DNA of 64,000 nucleotides, taken from the NCBI RefSeq assembly GCF_918797505.1, contig NC_092800.1, forward strand, positions 34,896,263 through 34,960,262. Direction: 5' to 3'. Shown in pieces: positions 34,634 to 44,800 of the stretch (position 1 is the first letter of the stretch; every line of letters begins with the position of its first letter). Origin of the DNA: Bemisia tabaci (Eukaryota; Arthropoda; Insecta; Hemiptera; Aleyrodidae). The notes under the pieces are model-generated. The model was given only the letters and a program-made list of their open reading frames with translations, was not told where the DNA came from and did no database searches. Made by a program: the position numbers and the translations under genes.

Positions 34634-34868
34634 GGTTCTTAAGCCACATCAGTTATTGCCAAATTTAACTGGGCAATTTAATTTTCTACCAGAAAACGTT
34701 TGTGCGAATTCCTTTGAAAATTTTATTAAATGTGCTTTTTACTGTAAACAAAATTCACTGAAAGTTGCAAAAAAATCTGCACAACCATTTCAAGGTAAAG
34801 TATTAAATTACCCCATAAAGGCAATAGCTGACGTGGCATGGTCCCTTTTCTGCTTAACGCGGTCCAAA
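34634..34868. mobile_element. Q element copy 2
   Basis: AGCCACATCAGTTATTGCC to GCTTAACGCGGTCCAAAT. The left end lacks the GGACCGCG terminus. Confidence 0.6.
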
Positions 34869-34990
34869 TAGCGGTTCCTTATTACAAAATGAAGTTCACT
34901 CAATGGGGAGAAAAAAATACTTCAGCGTGGAAATCTCAGCGGGTTCCACGATCAGTACGTCCCATAAGCAATGAACGAAACGGAATCCAA

Positions 34991-35669
34991 GCCGGCACAC
35001 TGTGGATCGAGTCAATAGGAGAGGTCGGACAAAATTTTGAAACTTTAAACGCTTAAAACTCCGTACAGATTTTTGAGCTTTAAAAGTGATTCCATTGGTT
35101 TCCTCATAAAATTTTCTTTCAAAAGCACCCCTTGAAATTTTTAGTGGGGCGAAATAGACACCAAAATTTGCAGTTTTAGAGAAAAATTTCAAGTCCGATC
35201 TCTCTAATTGACTCAATCCACTGGTCCTAAAAGTGGTTCCATTGGTTTCCTCATTGATTGTCCTCCGTAAGCACCCCTTCAAATTTTAAATGTGACGAAA
35301 TAAACACTAAAATTTGCAGTTTCAGTACAAAATTTCGTGTCCGATCTCTCTAATTGACCCGATCTACAGGTCCTAAAAGTGGGTCCATTAGTTTCCTCAT
35401 AAAATTGTCTTCCATAAGCACCCCTTGAAATTTTAAATGTGACGAAATAAACACCAAAATTTTCAGTTTGAGAGAAAAATTTCATGCCCGATCTCTCTAA
35501 TTGACTCGATTCACTTGTCCTGAAAGTGGTTCCATTGGTTTCCTCATAAAATTGTCTTCCATAAGCACCCCTTGAAATTTTAAATGTGACGAAATGAACA
35601 CCAAAATTTTCAGTTTGAGAGAAAAATTTCAAGCCCGATCTCTCTAATTGACTCGATCCACTGTGCGGC
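34991..35669. mobile_element. M element copy 4, expanded by a 147-bp array
   Basis: Left GCCGGCACACTGTGGATCGA, right TCGATCCACTGTGCGGC. About 440 bp longer than other M copies, which equals three extra 147-bp units. Confidence 0.8.
35081..35665. repeat. Tandem array, four copies of about 147 bp
   Basis: Units start with TAAAAGTG(A/G)TTCCATT at 35081, 35228, 35375 and 35522, with CTCTCTAATTGACTCGATCC near each unit end. 147 is divisible by three, so reading frames stay open across units on the minus strand. No start or domain supports a gene. Confidence 0.92.
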
Positions 35670-36296
35670 ACTTACTCGGGGCGCAAGTCGCACAATTTGA
35701 TGTCGTGCCAAGTCCTCCCGCCCTCGAGGGTGGAAAAATAGTTCCGACTTTTTGAGCACCCTCATCAACGAATCCACGGATCGCAGCGCGAAGTCATCGT
35801 CAATTGCCCTCCCTTGATTAACTGTCATCCCCCCCCCCCTCGCTCGAGAGTAAATAATCACTGCGAAACCGCGTTCCTCCCCCCTATCCGCGCCCCCGAT
35901 AATAATTATCAGAAACAATGAAGCCGTCCGAGCGTCTGTCGTGCCTCCGTACACGATCATTTCCGCGTTTTCGGGGAACGGAAATCGATCGGATAATTTT
36001 TCATCCGAGACGGACAGTTAAGTTGTTTCGTAGTGTATATATCCCTCGCCCCCCCCCCCCCCCCCGGTTCGAATCTTTTCGCCTTTTATTTCGTTCACTC
36101 TTCGCGGCGGTGCATTTGGACGGCCATGAATTAAACATAAGAGCTTCGGTTTCCGCCCCGATGGGTTTCCATTACCGCTCGAAATTTGAGTTCGGTTACG
36201 GTGTTCGGTTGTCCGTGGATTCGATGGTGGTTGTCCCGTGATTTTCCCAGCGTCTGCACGGAGGAAAAGCCCGATGTATAAACTGCATTCGGTGTC
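35670..36296. other. GC-rich spacer with two C runs
   Basis: C11 at 35829-35839 and C17 at 36049-36065. Overlapping open frames on both strands are unsupported. Confidence 0.4.
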
Positions 36297-36850
36297 CAGG
36301 GTTGCCAAGGAATTTGGACAATTAAATTCCCGGACATTTCCCAGATAAATTTTGGTGAAATTCCCTGACGATTGAAGATATGCCAATTGGTTATCAAGAC
36401 ATATTTAGAAACGGCCCAGAAGAACGCTCAAACAAACTGTGACAAAATATAAAAATTTAAATTGTTTAAATGGGAGAATTCTCAACTTTACCACGTAATA
36501 TAAAAGAACCTGGGACATATTTTCAAAATCTGAATATAGCGGGCTCATTTAGAGACAAATACCTGTCAATAGCCGCAAAAATCATGAAAAGCGGCCCGGT
36601 AGAACGCTGGAACTAAGTGTTACCAGATATGCAATTTTAGGAGGTCTTGGAGCTTATGGTAAAGATAGTTTTCAGGCAAAATATGTTGTTCAATACGTCG
36701 AATCTATTCTAGAAGGCAAATAAAGGTGACTCAACAATTTTTCCTTGACATCTTGGTCATTTTACCTGACATTTCCAGGTTTTCCCTGACTTTTCAAAAT
36801 TCCCTGACATTTTCCAGGTTTCTCGGTGTTCCCTGACTGCGGCAACTCTG
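36297..36850. mobile_element. K element copy 2 with an inserted repeat
   Basis: Left CCAGGGTTGCCAAGGAATTT, right TTCCCTGACTGCGGCAACTCTG. Bases about 36408-36662 recur in reverse orientation at 63766-64000 and look like an independent element inside K2. Confidence 0.75.
36408..36662 (+). repeat. Dispersed repeat inside K2, second copy at window end
   Basis: GAACGCTCAAACAAACTGTG, CACGTAATATAAAAGAACC and ATAGCCGCAAAAATCATGAA have reverse complements at 63766-64000. It starts and ends with similar CGGCCC(A/G)G.AGAACGCT words (near 36414 and 36593). Confidence 0.75.
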
Positions 36851-37521
36851 AATGATAGATCCAAACAAAGAAAAAACCAGAGAAAAGTCGAGGACTTTTG
36901 AATTCCAAGATAACTTGATCAATTGATCATCCTTAAAAGTTCCGGAGTAGTAAGCGCACCGGAGGCCGGTCAAAATTTCCCCTCTGCTCCTCACCGATCC
37001 GGAAAATGAAAAAATCCGGATAAGCGCTGAAAGCAGCTGCATTTGTGCACGGCGGGGCCCGAAGGCTAGGACAATTGAAGCGGGCACCGAAACGGCCGAA
37101 CGGCGAGAAAGCGGGTGCATTTATTGATTCGAGTCAAGCGAGCATAGAAATTTTTATTATTCGCGTACAATTGACGTAAAGCTCCCGACGAGTCAATAGT
37201 TGTTCGCGCTAACAAATTCTCTCCGCGGGAAATAAACTTGTTTTACGCTCGGATCATGGCTCATTCTCCGATTGAATACCCTTAAAATTTCATCCCTTTT
37301 TCGCGCGATTTTATCAGCGAGTCCACTCCGAGGATTCATTCCCTTTTAGCGCAATCGTTGAAAACAGAAAAAGCTCCGGTCCTAATTTGATTGAAATCGG
37401 TGGCATTTTGGTCGTTTATTGGTGCTCTCTGAGATTAGACCTCGATGATTCTTATGCAAACAAAAACATGATTTCAAACTGGAATCTTTGGATTTTTTTT
37501 TACGGACCAAAGACAGTACAT
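36851..37521. other. Unassigned spacer
   Basis: Nothing recognised. Confidence 0.35.
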
Positions 37522-37777
37522 TTGGACCGCGTTGAACAGAAAGTAACGAAACCACTTCAGCTATCGCCAAATTCAATCGGACAATTTAATTTTTTACATA
37601 GAAACGGTGGTGCGGACTTTTGTGTAAATTACAGTGAATTTTCTGCATAGTACAAGGGAAATTCCTTAACATTTTCAAAGGAATCCACACAAACGTTCTC
37701 TCCGTAAAAAATCAAATTGCCCAGTTTTTGGCAATAGCTGATGCGGCTTGGTTCCTTTCTGTAAAACGCGGTCCATT
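37522..37777. mobile_element. Q element copy 3 (complete)
   Basis: Ends TTGGACCGCGTTGAACAGAA and TTCTGTAAAACGCGGTCCA. Inner arms AATTTAATTTTTTAC and AAAAAATCAAATT pair. Best-preserved Q copy, 256 bp. Confidence 0.8.
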
Positions 37778-37908
37778 TTAGAGACCTCACATAGGAAATA
37801 TAAAGACGAAATTTTGCGAATGGATTTGGTTGAAGTTTTTAACTTACTGCCACCCTCCGTTACAACGAAAGGAAATTCCCTCCGGGCGACGGTGCGCCTA
37901 CAACATTT

Positions 37909-38162
37909 GGATCGCATTTAGCAAAAAGGAACCACCGCGATTAAAGTGTTTTCTAAATCGTGCGACTTCTTTTTTCCCTTTAAAAATACTTAACAAAAGT
38001 ACAGTATTTAAATCTACACAATTATTTTCATTTAAAATTAACAAGTTCCTATGGTGGGAAGCAAAACCTATTCGCTATTCTGGGACATTTTTTTACGTAA
38101 GTATGAAGAAGCAACATTTTAACACTGTAATCGCGCTAATTCTTTTTTGCTGAATGCGATCC
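37909..38162. mobile_element. R element copy 2
   Basis: Ends GGATCGCATTTAGCAAAAAG and TTTTTTGCTGAATGCGATCC. CGCGATTAAAGTG pairs with CACTGTAATCGCG. Confidence 0.75.
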
Positions 38163-39441
38163 CTTTGGCGTTTGTGCTAACAGCAATGTAGATCACGTAC
38201 AGAATTCTCGACCCTACTCCCGAGGTGGGTTGAAAAGTGGATGAATGCAAACGTTGGCAAAAATTCATCAAGCGACTGAATTAAATTCTTAACTTCAGCA
38301 GAAACTGTACAGCCAAATTTGACATTAAAAAGTAGTCAAAGTTGATTCTGTTTCATCTTCAAAATGGGAGCTGAATATTATAATTTTTAACATTGTAACG
38401 TGAATTCTAGCTGAAGCTTAACGGTGCGGGCGGGAGGGTTTTCCGACACCACACCCATACACGTCACACGGTGGTCAGTTGGTGTGGCTAGTCAATGGAA
38501 AAGCGCGGGGCACAGGTGTTGGCGGCTTTGTGCCGTGGAATCCATCAGAAATCGCTTAGCATTTAATTTGTCACTTAATCCAAATGGCGCTGTCCCTGTC
38601 GGAAGTTTGGTTACTCAACCCAGCCCCGTCACCACGTTGTCATGTTTAACTCAAAAACCTTCGTCCAAAAAGGACTTGGCTCGTGGTGTGGTCGTACAAC
38701 CTAGGGTTGTGGGGCCTCTACACACGCATCTGCCCCAGATTGGGGGCCTCCCCATACCTGTGGGGCCATTTTTCGTGACCCCACAACCGAACATTTGTCA
38801 GTAAAAACATTTATACGGACTGTTAGCCTTGTTATGCATGTACTCTCGTGGATCTCAGGGCTCATATCAGAATGGAAACAGTTCCTTTTAATTTGAATGC
38901 GCCCCTTTTCTTTGTACGATGTCATGAGAGGACTACAACTTAAAAATGGCCACCGTCACTTTGACGCAGTTTATCGAATAAGGCTAAATAACCGAAGTAC
39001 TCCTACTTGGTAACGTCAGTTAACTTCAATCGGTATTTTATTGAGGGATCATTTTTTTGCTGGCACTTCAAGAACTGCACGTCTATAATTTCACTTCAGT
39101 ACTCTCAATGACTGCGACGACCTAATCTAGCTATACTGATTCTAAGATTTGCATGATAACACTCTCGTGTGTTTAAAAATAGACGGTTTTCTTCATTTTT
39201 GTAAAACAGGAGATCCTAAAGCTGTATTATAACCCGACAATTTTGTACTCTGGACATGACGGATTAGAATTTTAATTAGCTTTTTCCTCGAAACTACGTT
39301 TTTTTAACACTATCTGCAATCAAAACCGCACCATACCTCAAGCTCTGTCTCACGTTTTTTGGCGTTCCTCGCGCCAGATGTCCCCATAACACTACTCTCT
39401 AATATAGTATCGATGACTAAATTTTGAGTTTTGGTGGACTA
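38163..39441. other. Unassigned spacer
   Basis: A 126-codon open frame at 38424-38804 is moderately GC-rich but shows no recognisable domain. I do not call it. Confidence 0.35.
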
Positions 39442-39672
39442 CACTGGAAAAAAAAAACACATTGGATCTAGAGTCCAGACTCTTAAAAACATCGACAAGA
39501 AAAAATACTCTTGATTCAATCAGATTTAAGCTTAAATCAAGAACCAAACCTCTTAATTTGAGCGGATTTCCTCTTGATTTAAGCTTGAATCTGATTGAAT
39601 CAAGAGTCCTTTTTCTTGTCAATGTTTTCAAGAGTCTGCACTCAAGATCCAATGTGTTTTTTTTTTCCAGTG
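39442..39672. mobile_element. A element copy 7
   Basis: Ends CACTGGAAAAAAAAAACAC and TTTTTTTTCCAGTG. TA on both sides. Confidence 0.92.
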
Positions 39673-39744
39673 TAAGGTCCCCAATGTTTTCAAGAGTCTG
39701 CACTCAAGATCCAATGTGTTTTTTTTTCCCAGTGTAAGGTCCCC
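39621..39744. repeat. 62-bp tandem duplication across the A7 right end
   Basis: AATGTTTTCAAGAGTCTGCA to AGTGTAAGGTCCCC occurs at 39621-39682 and again at 39683-39744. The copied piece joins the last 52 bases of A7 to ten bases of flank, so it happened after insertion. Confidence 0.92.
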
Positions 39745-39835
39745 TTTTCCTTGGGCCGGTAACATGTGTCAACGTGGGAGAGGTTTGAGAATATGGGTCA
39801 TGTAATTGCCTTGCAATGACCTTGAGATGCATTGT

Positions 39836-39900
39836 GATGAGCGTAGCCTGAGCGGCGCGGCCTTAGGCAGGGTCCCTCGAATCCCGGGTTATCCCTTCGG
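39836..39900 (+). other. tRNA-like / SINE-head candidate
   Basis: TAGCCTGAGCGG resembles a polymerase III A box, and CCCTCGAATCCC a B box about 40 bases later. I could not fold a full cloverleaf, so a functional tRNA is unlikely. Weak call. Confidence 0.25.
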
Positions 39901-40221
39901 CCCGTCCGGGGAACCTGCTCACTCCAGTATCAACTCTCGCGCTTTGGATGTGCTAACCTTTGCCTTGATCAAAGAATTCCTTATCCTGGACAGTAGAGCT
40001 GCTACAAAAGTAGAGCTAGCTGAATTGCCTAATCATGATCTGAAGGGAGACCGGCAAAGAGAAACTATAATGCAAGGTGTCGCATTCGGTTTGTGGCGAT
40101 TTGAGATCCCACGGAAAAGTTGAGGAATTTACGTATTTGACTCTCCATGAAAAAGGGACCTAAGTTCAAAAAAAAAACAATAACAAAATGTAGCTCTTGC
40201 AGGTATGGAGGATTCGCAATT

Positions 40222-40310
40222 TACGTACTTCTTGTGGCGCGAGAAACACGATGTTGCCACTGGTTTCTCTAAAATGAACTCCTAAGTTCAAAAAAGCTCT
40301 CAAATTTTCG
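40222..40310. repeat. Fragment related to the K3 hairpin arm
   Basis: GCGAGAAACACGATGTTGCC and CCTAAGTTCAAAAAAGCTCTC match the arm sequence at 42998-43065. Confidence 0.7.
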
Positions 40311-40355
40311 ACGGAAATCGATGACTGCATCGAATGCGAGGTTTTTTCCAAATAG

Positions 40356-40955
40356 GATTCTGCTTTCAAGTCTCCGGATTTTGCCAATTTTTGGTTTATA
40401 ATGATTTTTCAGGCTTTAGAGTAGGGGCTATCGTCCTCTATTCGGCTAAAAATGCAAAATCTGACGAGATTTTGGACCTAATCGATGCGATACATCGCAT
40501 GCCAGTTCGATGACGTCAGAAACCTTGACGTATCACCTTCAGTTCAGTTTGAAAGTTCGATTACATGGTCTTTAATTACAGCTGCAAAAACAGATGTTTG
40601 GTTCCAAGAAGTGAAGTTTCAGTTATGTACATTAATATATCGTATTAAAAAATCAGAATTTTCTAATACGTAAACCGAGCGTTTGGTTATAAGACTCGGA
40701 TTTTCAGTTTCTTGAATTGATTTCACATCAACTCTCGCAGAGACACATTCGATTGTGTAACCGGAACAGGATTCTGCTTTTAAGTCTCCGGATTTTGTCA
40801 AGTTTTACTTTATAATGATTCTTTAGGCTTATGCGCAGGGGCTATCATCCTTTATTTGACTAAAAATTCAAAATCTGGTGCGATTTTTGACCTAATTGAT
40901 GCGATCCATCGTATGCCAGTTCGACTACGTCAGAGAGCTTGACGCATCACCTTAA
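40356..40955. repeat. Diverged tandem duplication, period 413 bp
   Basis: GATTCTGCTTTCAAGTCTCC at 40356 recurs at 40769, and similarity runs about 185 bases to CTTGACG(T/C)ATCACCTT. The spacer between the similar parts is not obviously shared. Confidence 0.8.
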
Positions 40956-41329
40956 GACGTCATTACGAACCCTAATGTAGGTGAATCCGACAACGCTACA
41001 GAAGAGCCCGGCTAGAGAATCCTTGCAGCACGATGACGTAAGAAGAGGACCCTGCACGCTGCACCGCGGCCCTCGCGGCTCACGCCCCCCGAAACCCCCT
41101 TCATCCCTCAATGCTCCACCCTCCCCCGCCACTCCCAAGCTCGGACAAAGACCTCTTCCACCCTTCCCGCGATAAGAGCTCCCTTCTACTCGTGCTCATC
41201 TCCTCATCACCTACTAGAAAAATCCCGGCTCGCAAAAGCAACCGTCTCTCTCGGTCAGTGAACCAGTCTCCAACTTTTTCAAGTTTCCGGAAAAGCTCTG
41301 CGGTCAGGCCCGCAGTAGTCATCCGCACT

Positions 41330-41593
41330 GCGGACTGATAAATGAAATTCATGGGCGAAGCTATAGACAAAGTAGGAAAAGTGAAAATGGAGGTATCCTA
41401 TTGGTGAAAGCGGGTGGTTGCAGTGGACAAAGAAAGTAGGTAATAGACTAATTCACGGCAACCCACTAAGGAACGGATAGTTAGTCCATCATTTTCCCCT
41501 TTCGTCTGTACCAACCACCCGTTTCAACCAAAAGAGCCACTCCATATTCCCTTTGTCTATTGTTTTGTCTATCAATTTTAATGATCAGCTCGC
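41330..41593. mobile_element. U element copy 1
   Basis: Left GCGGACTGATAAATGAAATT and CTATAGACAAAG; right CTTTGTCTATTG and AATTTTAATGATCAGCTCGC. Relatives at 54.5 and 60.2-60.8 kb. Confidence 0.65.
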
Positions 41594-42138
41594 AAATGGT
41601 AAACTTTCAAGACCACATATATCGGTTTAAGCTGTTAAAAATCTCCCCTAGTGTTTTGATGTTTCGAGAGGATCTGCTAATTGTTTTTTTCACAAAATTT
41701 TGTGTAAATTGTTTCTGTTCTTTAAAGAATATGGTCTTTGAAAATTTCGCACTAAAATTCCGAGCAGAGTTTTTTTCCGAAAAAATTACGAACCAAACTG
41801 AAAAAAAAAAAAACTGATTCACCAACCAAGGAGCGGCACAGACACGGCAATACTTACACGGGGAAGTTTCCAAGCTGCCGCATCCGATCGGGCTGAAAAA
41901 AATCGTGCGAACTCTTCGGATGAATCCATCATTATGACCGAGTTTTTTGGTTTTTTCCAATGCGCCCTGGAAATACCCCCCAAAAATTCCGAAAATTCCG
42001 GTTCTGAGCGCGCGTCGACTGTGATCGCTCAAAATCGGAATTTGTTGGGGGTCCTCCGCGGGAGGGATCATTTACGACTCTTTGGGCTTCCGAGACAATT
42101 TAAAAATCCCGTCTCCGAGGACCAGGGACGGGGACGAA
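41594..42138. other. Unassigned spacer
   Basis: Open frames of 154 codons on opposite strands lack domains and start or splice support. Confidence 0.3.
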
Positions 42139-42195
42139 CACACGAGGCGCATCTCCTGTCTCCTGCAGGACCTAGCGGGAGCGTCTCCGCAACCC
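42139..42195. repeat. Left copy of a 57-bp direct duplication
   Basis: CACACGAGGCGCATCTCCTG to CTCCGCAACCC. Matches 42511-42567 with one substitution. Confidence 0.92.
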
Positions 42196-42510
42196 TAGAG
42201 TCCCTTCATACTGAGAGTCAAGACAATGTGAATCCATTTCTGATTGGTTCCCGTATTTTAAGCCTTCACAGTGTCACAAACGGGAATAAAGATTACAGTT
42301 TCACCGATTGCAAAGATTATAATCTGGAATGGACCAGGGAATTACGGGTTCGGCAAGGAACAAACGGAATGAGAGAAGGAGCGGAGAAAGGAATTTGAGA
42401 ATGGGCCGATCAAAGATTACGAAAAACGTTCAATTTGTGTAATCTTCATTCCCGTTTGTGACTCCATGAGGGGATGTTGTCTTGACTCTCAGTATAAAGG
42501 GACTCTGGAG
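42196..42510. mobile_element. AGAGTCCCT foldback element between the 57-bp copies
   Basis: TIR of 30 bases: AGAGTCCCTTCATACTGAGA at left, and TCTCAGTATAAAGGGACTCT at right (42197-42506), 29/30 matched. A second inner pair is CACAAACGGGAATAAAGATT with AATCTTCATTCCCGTTTGTG. Resembles the element at 54589-54994. Confidence 0.85.
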
Positions 42511-42567
42511 CACACGAGGCGCATCTCCTGTCTCCTGCAGGACCTAGCGGGAGCCTCTCCGCAACCC
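42511..42567. repeat. Right copy of the 57-bp direct duplication
   Basis: As 42139-42195. It then continues into GGGAGGGAATCC. Confidence 0.92.
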
Positions 42568-42714
42568 GGGAGGGAATCCGGTATCCAGCGGAAAAAACCG
42601 GTTCGCTCATCGGTTCTCGACGAAAGCTCGAAGGGCTCGCAGGGACCGGGAGCAGACGGCCGCGGGACGGGAATCGATTGAACGCGGGTCGCGACTCCTA
42701 CCAGGTTTCCGTAG

Positions 42715-42728
42715 CCCCCCCCCCCCCC
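42715..42728. repeat. C14 homopolymer
   Basis: Lies in a GC-rich spacer (42570-42890) with no supported gene. Confidence 0.95.
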
Positions 42729-42896
42729 GCCCCCTCCGCGGTACCGAGCAAACCCTGGATGTTTTAACTGGCGCCCCGACTCTCGGGCGGATACTACACT
42801 GCTCGCTACTCCTTTTCCGTGTTCCGTTTTTCGATCGGGGCCGTTTTCTTATGTGCAACGCCACCTTGAACAAGGTACGTATTTCGGCGCCAAAAT

Positions 42897-43654
42897 CAGG
42901 GTTGCCACGGAATTTAGAAAATGAAATTCCCTGACAATGGAGATGTTGCATGTGTGACGGATTTGCGATTTGACTGTTGATTCTTATGTAAAAGTTCGCG
43001 AGAAACACGATGGTGCCACTGGTTTTCTCTGAAATCGACTCCCAAGCTCAAAAAAGCTCTCAAGTTGAGGCCAAAATGGAGGGGATATCCCAGCCTACCT
43101 TGAGAGTCCACTTCTACATCAAAACAAACTCTCCATGCAAAGATAGGGAGCAAATACATTGACAGGGCTGCCACTTTATTTGGGGATTCCAAAACTGAAA
43201 ACATGGCAACCCTGCTAATGTATTTGCTCCCTATCTTTGCATGGAGAGTTTGTTTTGATGTAGAGGTGGACTCTCAGGGTAGGATGGGATATCCCCTCCA
43301 TTTTGGCCTCACTTTAAGAGCTTTTCTTGAGCTTGGGAGATGATTTCAGAGAAAACCGGTGGCACCATCGTGTTTCTCGCGAGCTTTTACAACAGAATCG
43401 ATGGTCAAATCGCAAATCCCTCACACGCAACATCTCCATTGAAGATATGATAGGTGGTTAAGACGACATAATTGAAAATAGTTTTCAGGAAAAATTTGGT
43501 TTTCAAAACCTTAAACCCATTTTAGAAAGCAAATAAAGGTGATTTAACACATGTTCCCTGATATTTTCGTCATTTTTGTTGACATGTTCCGGTTTTCCCT
43601 GACTTCTTAAAATTCCCTGACATTTCCCGGTATTCTCTGACTGTAGCAACCCTG
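42897..43654. mobile_element. K element copy 3 carrying a long hairpin
   Basis: Ends CAGGGTTGCCACGGAATTTA and CTGACTGTAGCAACCCTG. CAAAAT flanks both sides (42891-42896, 43655-43660). Most of the interior is the hairpin at 42936-43440. Confidence 0.85.
42936..43440. repeat. Long inverted repeat: two arms of about 225 bp, 56-bp loop
   Basis: Arm 42936-43160 pairs with 43217-43440 at high identity, for example GCAAAGATAGGGAGCAAATA with TATTTGCTCCCTATCTTTGC. The loop contains CAGGGCTGCCA and TGGCAACCCTG, the two ends of a miniature K element. Confidence 0.93.
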
Positions 43655-44585
43655 CAAAATGCTGGATGATGCTCTTCCAGGGTAGTAAAGGTCCGGGAAA
43701 GAATCTAGGGGCTTTAATTCCGCCTCATCTTGAAGGCACAATTTTTTGGCAAAAGTTTACCGGGAAAAAACTTCTGCCTACTCTTACAAAATTTGCTCCA
43801 AACAAAGATTACGATACATCGAAGACAAACTAAGCTACGTTCTATAATTTCTCCCTGAAATTTCAGGTCTAATCGCTTGTATCTCTAGCGTGCTACAGAC
43901 CCATTGCGAGTGCGATTTATCACATTCGAGCCATTCGTTATGTTTGGGTTATATTTCATCCCAAAATGTTAGTGGGGCACTTCTCTCTTCTCTGCTATTA
44001 TTTCTTTGAAAAGGGTGAGTTTTCTTGTGGACGATCACTGTTAAATTTGTAATTTCAGGGCTGGTTGGAGGAGGAGGGCCGGCGGGGGGGGGGGGGGGGA
44101 GGAAGGCAGCGGATGCAGCCGATTGGCAACGTTGTTTTTCTCAATTTAAACTTATGGAAATATATCGATTATCTATGGTGCCAGAAGCTCGGACGAGAAT
44201 CGATTATTAAACACAGGTTTGAATGGAGGAAGCAGGGCCGGATTAAGGGGGTGGCCACATGGGCCGCGGCCAATGGCGACAAATCTAAGGGGCGGCAAAA
44301 ATTTGCAATTTTTAAAAGCGTAGGTATAAAAAAAATCGGATTTATAAAAACAAAATTACAAACGAGAAAAGGCGACAAAATCTCTCATTTCCTGAGAGTA
44401 TAGTGATTTCTAATTTTGTCGTCTCTTAGTGATACTAGAGACAGCACTCTCAATAAGTCGAGTTACGAGAGAAACCAAACACGCAATTTGGCTTAGAACG
44501 GCGCGACTTAAAGAGAAATTATGACGAGGACTTGAGATGAAAAGGAGAAGCCCTCGGCGCGGCGATCGGCATGTAACACATATTA
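43655..44585. other. Unassigned spacer
   Basis: Includes a G16 run at 44084-44099 and E-like words (ATATCGATTATC) near 44160-44225. No supported gene. Confidence 0.35.
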
Positions 44586-44800
44586 GCGCCTACAAGAATG
44601 CACGAATACTTCACGCATTGCATCAAACACAGAGCGGTCATTGCGATCAGCGTGAAACGGATAGCGCCTACAAGAATGCATGAATACTTCACGCATTGCG
44701 TCAAACACAGTGCGTTCAGCGTGAAACGCATGGCGCCTACAAGACTGCGTAAATACTTCACGCATTGCGTCCAACACGGTGCGGTCTGCGCGGCGCGGTG
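44586..44800. repeat. Three-copy tandem repeat, periods 78 and 69 bp
   Basis: GCGCCTACAAGA at 44586, 44664 and 44733, each followed by TACTTCACGCATTGC and AACACAG/AACACGG. Related to the palindrome V at 57.28 kb. Confidence 0.88.

Noticed and set aside
35081..35665. Long terminal repeats of a retrotransposon
   Set aside because: The direct copies are head-to-tail with no internal coding region, primer site or polypurine tract.
35279..35671. 130-codon minus-strand frame with a 49-residue internal repeat
   Set aside because: Produced by the 147-bp tandem array (147 = 3 x 49) in an M element; not a repeat protein.
38424..38804. 126-codon plus-strand frame
   Set aside because: No recognisable domain, motif or splice context; could be an exon fragment but evidence is too thin.
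41607..42071. 154-codon minus-strand frame and the 154-codon plus-strand frame at 41934-42398
   Set aside because: They overlap on opposite strands, and the plus frame runs into a foldback element and its flanking duplication.
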